10,957 nucleotides of DNA from Bacteroidales bacterium UBA3389 (GTDB lineage: Bacteria > Bacteroidota > Bacteroidia > Bacteroidales > P3). Location of the stretch: contig DEPP01000134.1 in NCBI GenBank assembly GCA_002358835.1, positions 1 through 10,957 on the forward strand. The letters run 5' to 3'. Positions within the stretch are counted from its first letter, which is position 1; every line of letters starts with the position of its first letter. A program made the position numbers and the translations under genes. The notes below the pieces were generated by a model. It searched no databases. It was not told the origin of the DNA and was given only the letters and a program-made list of their open reading frames with translations. This document shows, one piece after another, positions 6,547 through 10,957 of this stretch.

Positions 6547-9336
6547 ATGCTTAATGATAAACTTGAAATACTTGGTGCGAGAACACACAACTTGCAAAAC
6601 ATATCGTTATCTGTTCCAAGAAACAGCCTTATTACAATAACAGGATTGAGCGGAAGCGGGAAAAGTTCTCTTGCTTTTGACACTATCTATGCCGAAGGGC
6701 AGAGACGATATCTTGAAACTTTTTCATCATACATCAGAAACTTTATCGGGAATATCGGGCGCCCTGATGTAGACAAGATAACAGGGCTTTCGCCTGTCAT
6801 TTCCATTGAACAAAAAACGACAAACAAAAACCCACGCTCGACAGTCGGCACAACAACCGAAATATACGACCTATTAAGATTGCTCTTTGCCAGGATTTCT
6901 CAAGCGTATTCGATAAATACGGGTGAGAAAATGGTAAAATACTCCGAAAAACAAATAATCCAAGAAATCGAATCATGCTATAATGACAGTTCGATAATTA
7001 TTTTGGCTCCCGTTGTCAAAGGCCGAAAAGGACATTACAGAGAGTTATTCGAATCAATCACGAAAAAAGGTTTCTTAAAAGTCAGAATAGACGGCAAAAT
7101 TGAGAATTTGGTCAGCGGACTCAGAGTTGACCGCTACAAGGTTCACGATATAGAGATCGTTATCGACAAACTGAAAATATCTTCTAATGGAAAACAAGAA
7201 CGACTCAAAAAATCGATTGAGACAGCCTTCAAACACGGCAAAAACAGCTTGATGATAATCGATGAAAACGAGAAAATCAGACATTTCTCACAACTTTTGA
7301 TGTGTCCGACAACAGGAATCTCGTATCCGGAACCCGAACCAAATACTTTTTCTTTCAACTCTCCTTATGGTGCCTGCCCGTTTTGTAATGGTTTAGGTGA
7401 GGTTACACAGGTTGAAATCGACAAAATAATTCCCGATAGAAAGAAAAGCATAGCCAATGGTGGCTTAATACCGATCGGGAAGCCGAATATGAACAGCTGG
7501 TTCGTAAAACAAATATCTCAAATCGGGCTTTCGTATGACTTCTCATTGAACACGGCTTTCGAAGACTACACAGAGCAAGCATTAAACGTGCTTTTATATG
7601 GAGAATGCAAAGATTCCGCCATGCCAAACGATTTTAAGGGTGTTGTAAACTTCATTGCATCTCAATTCAACGAAGAATCCGTCCCTGCTTCCATACAAAA
7701 ATGGGCGGCAAGTTTTATGAGCAACAAAACGTGTCCTCATTGTAATGGTCGCAGACTTAAAGAAGAAAGTCTCCATTTCAGGATCGGAGACAAGAACATT
7801 GCCGATTTGGCGAACATGGATTTGACAGAATTATCCCAATGGTGCATTCGAATTGAAGAATTTCTGAGTCCGCGAGAGAAAGAGATTGCTTCAGAAATCT
7901 TAAGAGAAATAAACACCAAGATAAACTTCCTTTTGGATGTCGGCTTAGGCTATTTGAGCTTAAACAGAAGCACACGCAGTCTATCAGGTGGGGAAAGCCA
8001 ACGAATACGTCTTGCAACGCAAATCGGCAGTAAGTTAGTCAATGTAATGTATATTTTAGACGAGCCGAGCATCGGCTTACACCAGACGGACAATATAAGA
8101 TTGATTGAATCGCTCAAGCGTTTGAGAGATTTAGGGAACACAGTCATTGTCGTAGAGCACGATAAAGACATGATGCTTGCTTCGGATTACATTATTGATA
8201 TAGGTCCCGGAGCAGGTATAAACGGAGGACAGCTTACCGCTATCGGAAGTCCGAAAGATATATTAAACCAAAACTCGATCACTTGCCAATACTTGAAAGG
8301 TGAAAAGAAAATCCCTATCCCCGAAACAAGAAGAGAGGGCAACGGTAAGCACATTCATCTGTACGGAGCTTGCGGAAACAACCTTAAAAACGTAAATTTG
8401 GATATTCCATTGGGAATGCTCGTTTGCGTCACGGGAGTATCGGGTAGCGGAAAGTCATCCTTGATAAACGACACTTTGCATCCGATCCTCAGCAACCTGC
8501 TTCACCGAAGCGAAAAAGCCATTCTGCCATACAAAAGTATAGAAGGAATTGAAAATATCGACAAAGTAATCGAGATAAATCAAGCTCCGATAGGGAAAAC
8601 TCCAAGAAGCAATCCTGCAACCTTCATAGGCGTTTTTGACGAAATAAGAAAGCTTTATGCAAGTCTGCCAACAGCAAAAATCAGGAACTATCCCGCCGGG
8701 AGATTTTCTTTTAACGTCAAAGGCGGTCGCTGTGAAGAATGTCAGGGAGCAGGAATCAAAACGATAGAAATGAATTTCCTTCCCGAGGTTTATGTAACCT
8801 GTCCCGAATGTGGAGGAAAGAGATACAACAGAGAAACATTGGAAGTAAGGTATAAAGGAAAGAGCATAAACGATGTACTGAATATGAGTTTCTCTGATGC
8901 TTTGACTTTCTTCGAGAACTATCCTAAAATAAAGAGACAGCTTTCTGTTGTGGTGGAAGTTGGTTTGGGATATCTTACTCTCGGACAACCATCGACTACT
9001 CTTTCGGGTGGAGAATGTCAAAGAATAAAACTCGCGACCGAACTCAGCAAAAAAGATACAGGAAACACGCTTTACATTCTGGATGAGCCGACAACCGGAC
9101 TGCATTTCGAAGACATACGGATTTTATTGGAAGTTCTGCAAAAACTTATCGACAAAGGCAACAGCATGATTATCATAGAACACAATCTCGATGTGATAAA
9201 GGTTGCAGATTATATAATAGATATGGGAAGCAAAGGAGGAAAGGCAGGAGGAATGATTGCAGAGAGCGGAACGCCTGAGCAATTGGCGTTATCAAACAAA
9301 AACAGCATCGGTACACATCTTCAATCAGAACTATAA
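6547..9336 (+). CDS. uvrA: Excinuclease ABC subunit A (UvrA)
   Basis: UvrA is the damage-sensing ATPase of nucleotide excision repair; it loads UvrB on lesions in the cytoplasm. The 929 residues match the family (about 940). Both ABC modules are complete. Module I has Walker A GLSGSGKSS (33-41), signature LSGGE (479-483) and Walker B YILDEPSIGLH (from 502). Module II has Walker A GVSGSGKSS (630-638), signature LSGGE (819-823) and Walker B LYILDEPTTGLH (from 842). The UvrB-binding insert after residue 120 is present (KGRKGHYRELFE), unlike in UvrA2-type proteins that lack it. The zinc module of the second half is intact: Cys729, Cys732, Cys752, Cys755. The first-half zinc site reads CPTTG instead of CPxCG, with Thr256 where the second Cys is expected, while Cys277 and Cys280 remain. 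From memory this CPxTGISY form is common in Bacteroidota UvrA. It has its own promoter and ribosome binding site; no clear terminator follows. Confidence 0.97.
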   Translation: MLNDKLEILGARTHNLQNISLSVPRNSLITITGLSGSGKSSLAFDTIYAEGQRRYLETFSSYIRNFIGNIGRPDVDKITGLSPVISIEQKTTNKNPRSTVGTTTEIYDLLRLLFARISQAYSINTGEKMVKYSEKQIIQEIESCYNDSSIIILAPVVKGRKGHYRELFESITKKGFLKVRIDGKIENLVSGLRVDRYKVHDIEIVIDKLKISSNGKQERLKKSIETAFKHGKNSLMIIDENEKIRHFSQLLMCPTTGISYPEPEPNTFSFNSPYGACPFCNGLGEVTQVEIDKIIPDRKKSIANGGLIPIGKPNMNSWFVKQISQIGLSYDFSLNTAFEDYTEQALNVLLYGECKDSAMPNDFKGVVNFIASQFNEESVPASIQKWAASFMSNKTCPHCNGRRLKEESLHFRIGDKNIADLANMDLTELSQWCIRIEEFLSPREKEIASEILREINTKINFLLDVGLGYLSLNRSTRSLSGGESQRIRLATQIGSKLVNVMYILDEPSIGLHQTDNIRLIESLKRLRDLGNTVIVVEHDKDMMLASDYIIDIGPGAGINGGQLTAIGSPKDILNQNSITCQYLKGEKKIPIPETRREGNGKHIHLYGACGNNLKNVNLDIPLGMLVCVTGVSGSGKSSLINDTLHPILSNLLHRSEKAILPYKSIEGIENIDKVIEINQAPIGKTPRSNPATFIGVFDEIRKLYASLPTAKIRNYPAGRFSFNVKGGRCEECQGAGIKTIEMNFLPEVYVTCPECGGKRYNRETLEVRYKGKSINDVLNMSFSDALTFFENYPKIKRQLSVVVEVGLGYLTLGQPSTTLSGGECQRIKLATELSKKDTGNTLYILDEPTTGLHFEDIRILLEVLQKLIDKGNSMIIIEHNLDVIKVADYIIDMGSKGGKAGGMIAESGTPEQLALSNKNSIGTHLQSEL

Positions 9337-9389
9337 ATCAACAACTTAAGAAAAATATTACTTGAAAAAGCAAAAAAAACATCTTTATT

Positions 9390-9421
9390 TTTGGTTGAAA
9401 CAAAAAAAGATTGTAATTTTG
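9390..9421 (+). promoter_or_regulatory. Bacteroidota-type promoter of the tRNA gene
   Basis: TTTG (9390-9393), 20 bases, then TAATTTTG (9414-9421): both boxes match the consensus exactly with ideal spacing. The -7 box ends 11 bases before the tRNA, so the 5' leader would be only a few bases long. Confidence 0.82.
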
Positions 9422-9432
9422 CAACCTCATTT

Positions 9433-9506
9433 GGCGGGATAGCTCAGTTGGTTAGAGCGTCGGATTCATAACCCGGAGGTCACGAGTTCAACTCTCGTTC
9501 CCGCTA
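9433..9506 (+). tRNA. tRNA with CAU anticodon (elongator Met, or Ile2)
   Basis: A 74-base cloverleaf folds by hand. The acceptor stem is GGCGGGA/TCCCGCT, the D stem GCTC/GAGC, the anticodon loop TTCATAA (9465-9471) with CAT at 9467-9469, and the T stem ACGAG/CTCGT with loop TTCAACT. The discriminator is A9506 and CCA is not encoded. It is not an initiator tRNA: the three G-C pairs of the initiator anticodon stem are broken by an A-C mismatch next to the loop, and position 1 is paired, as G-U. A CAU anticodon can also belong to tRNA-Ile2 after lysidine modification; I favour elongator Met but cannot exclude that. It has its own promoter and terminator. Confidence 0.93.
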
Positions 9507-9510
9507 CATC

Positions 9511-9547
9511 AAAAAGGAGTTTTGCAGATAGCGAAACTCCTTTTTTC
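9511..9547 (+). terminator. Intrinsic terminator of the tRNA gene
   Basis: AAAAAGGAGTTT (9511-9522) pairs perfectly with AAACTCCTTTTT (9534-9545), and GC/GC pairs extend it around a small loop. A T run (9541-9546) closes it. It starts 4 bases after the mature tRNA end. Confidence 0.9.
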
Positions 9548-9569
9548 TTTTCAAGTTTCATTTTTTTCT

Positions 9570-9632
9570 TTCTTGACTTGGCTAAAATAAATCTTGATTT
9601 CAGCAAAATGTTTCTTTGTTTTATTTCCAGCT
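9570..9632 (+). repeat. 21-base-phased degenerate repeat run B
   Basis: Units begin at 9570 (TTCTTGACTTGG), 9591 (ATCTTGATTTCAG) and 9612 (TTCTTTGTTTTA), 21 bases apart. The last two share with run A the arrangement TCTTGATTT, nine variable bases, GTTTCTTTGTTTTA. AAATCTTGATTTCAG (9589-9603) is identical to 5301-5315. The run ends just upstream of the -33 box of the permease promoter, so a protein bound here could touch that promoter; this is inference. Confidence 0.55.
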
Positions 9633-9640
9633 GTTAAACT

Positions 9641-9673
9641 TTCGGTCGATTCGAATTTATTTTCGTACCTTTG
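9641..9673 (+). promoter_or_regulatory. Bacteroidota-type promoter of the LptF/LptG-type permease gene
   Basis: TACCTTTG (9666-9673) is a perfect -7 box followed by CA; TTCG (9641-9644) lies 21 bases upstream, one mismatch from TTTG. The predicted start near 9680 leaves about 15 bases before the GTG codon. The element pair matches that of purL. Confidence 0.7.
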
Positions 9674-9694
9674 CATATTTAATATAGATAGTCG

Positions 9695-10957
9695 GTGAAG
9701 AAGTTAGACAAATATCTTTTGAAGTCTTATCTCGGCCCAATGGTGCTTACGTTCTCCATTGCGGTCTTTGTGCTTCTGCTACAGTTTCTTTGGAAGAAGA
9801 TAGAGCAGCTTGTAGGCAAGGGTTTGGAGGCTTCGGTGATTTTTGAAATGATTGCATACGCCTGTGCTACGCTTGTACCTATGGCTTTACCGCTTTCGAT
9901 TCTCTTGGCTTCGATTATGACTATGGGAAACCTCGGAGAAAAATACGAATTAGTCGCAATGAAGTCTTCGGGGCTTTCTTTGTGGAGAATCCTTCGCCCG
10001 CTTATCGTTCTATCACTTTGTTTTTGCATTATGGCATTCGTGTTTTCGAACAACGTAATCCCATCGGCAACAAATAATCTCAGACTTATATCTTACGAAA
10101 TCAAGACAAAGAAACCTGCTTTGAACATAAAACCCGGTCAATTCTATTCCGAAATCGACAACTATACGATTAAAATCGGCGAAAAAGACGAAAGCGGGCG
10201 TTATCTGAAAGACATAATCATCTATGATCACAGCAAAGACTTGGGAAATAACAATGTAAACATAGCAGACAGCGGTCAGATGTACACAAGCAAGGATGGG
10301 AACACGTTGATTTTTGTTCTGCTCGACGGATACACCTTTGATGAGGATTTAAGTCAGGAGGGAAAAGAATCAAGACAACTGATAAGGATGAATTACAAGA
10401 AACAAATCATCCGATTCGATATATCGAACTTTGCTTATCAAAAAACGAATGAAGACAGATACGATGGGCATTACAAGACCTTGAATGTGACGGAATTGAA
10501 ATCTGCTTTGGATACTTTGCTTGTTGCAGATGCGACTTACAAAGCACATGTTAGAGAGGCTTTGTTTGAAAGAATGAACAACGAACCCGAGTTTAGAGAT
10601 AAGAACATTAGTATGCAATGCGACAAAAACGGACGTGTGAGCGATAAAGAGATGAATAAACTCGATGCTTTCTCAGAAGCAAAACGCAAGTTCTACTCTC
10701 AAGAATTGGAAATCTATAACGCAAAAATCAAAGCAGACGAAGAATATATCAGAAGACACAAAATAGAGTTTCATCGCAAGTTTACGCTCTCTGCAGCCTG
10801 CCTTATATTGTTCTTTATCGGTGCACCGCTTGGAGCGATTATAAGAAAGGGCGGTTTAGGTATGCCGGTGGTGGTTTCAACTCTTGCTTTCATCATCTAC
10901 CATATAGTCGGTCAGGTTGGCGAAAATGCGGCTGTTGAAGGTACTATACCTGTTTGG
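9695..10957 (+). CDS. LptF/LptG-type lipopolysaccharide export permease, C-terminus cut by window edge
   Basis: LptF and LptG form the inner-membrane part of the LptB2FG transporter that extracts lipopolysaccharide for export to the outer membrane. Start GTG at 9695 is forced: TAG at 9689 is in frame just upstream, and the next ATG falls inside the first membrane segment. The protein begins MKKLDKYLLKSYLGPMVLTF, the typical family N-terminus. Membrane segments are visible at about 13-32, 50-73 and 97-117, then about 364-384 and 391-412. GEKYELVAMKSSG near residue 80-93 is the family's cytoplasmic loop motif, and HRKF (360-363) followed by FIGAPLGAIIRKGGLG is the conserved re-entry into the membrane. 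The region between, about 245 residues, is much longer than in E. coli LptF/G (about 360 residues in total) and ends in a charged helical stretch (about 270-358), as in long Bacteroidota forms. 421 residues are present and the last segment is missing. I cannot assign F versus G. Confidence 0.93.
   Translation, partial: MKKLDKYLLKSYLGPMVLTFSIAVFVLLLQFLWKKIEQLVGKGLEASVIFEMIAYACATLVPMALPLSILLASIMTMGNLGEKYELVAMKSSGLSLWRILRPLIVLSLCFCIMAFVFSNNVIPSATNNLRLISYEIKTKKPALNIKPGQFYSEIDNYTIKIGEKDESGRYLKDIIIYDHSKDLGNNNVNIADSGQMYTSKDGNTLIFVLLDGYTFDEDLSQEGKESRQLIRMNYKKQIIRFDISNFAYQKTNEDRYDGHYKTLNVTELKSALDTLLVADATYKAHVREALFERMNNEPEFRDKNISMQCDKNGRVSDKEMNKLDAFSEAKRKFYSQELEIYNAKIKADEEYIRRHKIEFHRKFTLSAACLILFFIGAPLGAIIRKGGLGMPVVVSTLAFIIYHIVGQVGENAAVEGTIPVW

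Noticed and set aside
8455..9105. 216-codon open frame on the minus strand within uvrA
   Set aside because: It lies fully antisense to the conserved second ABC module of uvrA; its length comes from the codon use of the real gene and the product shows no domain.
9337..9400. Intrinsic terminator for uvrA
   Set aside because: Only weak A/T pairing is available (A runs against TTTTT), with no GC-containing stem; it cannot be called.
1..10957. Mobile element, phage, toxin-antitoxin or defence system
   Set aside because: All recognisable genes are housekeeping or envelope genes, and no transposase, integrase or paired small toxin-antitoxin frames were seen.

Overview
This window looks like a core-genome segment of a Bacteroidales-type bacterium (phylum Bacteroidota). 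The evidence is AT-rich DNA, several promoters of the TTTG-N19-23-TAnnTTTG type used by the Bacteroidota sigma factor, mostly no Shine-Dalgarno sequences, a tRNA without an encoded CCA end, and protein families typical of the phylum (secreted C1B peptidase, coiled-coil lipoprotein, long LptF/LptG-type permease). I could not fix the genus. No phage, IS element, CRISPR array or plasmid gene was seen.

Layout. The left half is on the minus strand. Read in the direction of transcription, it holds an outer-envelope coiled-coil lipoprotein (6371-5508) ending in a strong hairpin terminator, then purL (5078-2838, purine synthesis) with its own promoter, then a compact run of a secreted bleomycin-hydrolase-like C1 peptidase (2693-1293), an unrecognised secreted acidic protein (1278-550) and coaX (538 to beyond the left edge; type III pantothenate kinase). 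Gaps of 14 and 11 bases suggest these last three are co-transcribed. The right half is on the plus strand: uvrA (6547-9336), divergent from the lipoprotein gene, then a CAU-anticodon tRNA with its own promoter and terminator, then a GTG-started LptF/LptG-type permease (9695 to beyond the right edge).

The genes are mostly housekeeping: CoA and purine synthesis, nucleotide excision repair, translation and lipopolysaccharide export, plus three exported proteins. Nothing shows them acting as one pathway.

The least expected signal lies between the genes. Three separate intergenic regions (about 2749-2841, 5303-5387, 9570-9632) each carry a short run of degenerate T-rich units starting TTCTTTG or TTCTTGATTT at an exact 21-base step. 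They end in the same order, a TCTTGATTT unit followed 21 bases later by a TCTTTGTTTT unit. One unit in the second run looks inverted. The same 11-mer, AACAAAGAATC, also forms a perfect inverted repeat inside the coaX reading frame. I read this as an interspersed 21-base-phased repeat family of unknown function. It was found by eye and needs a genome-wide count.
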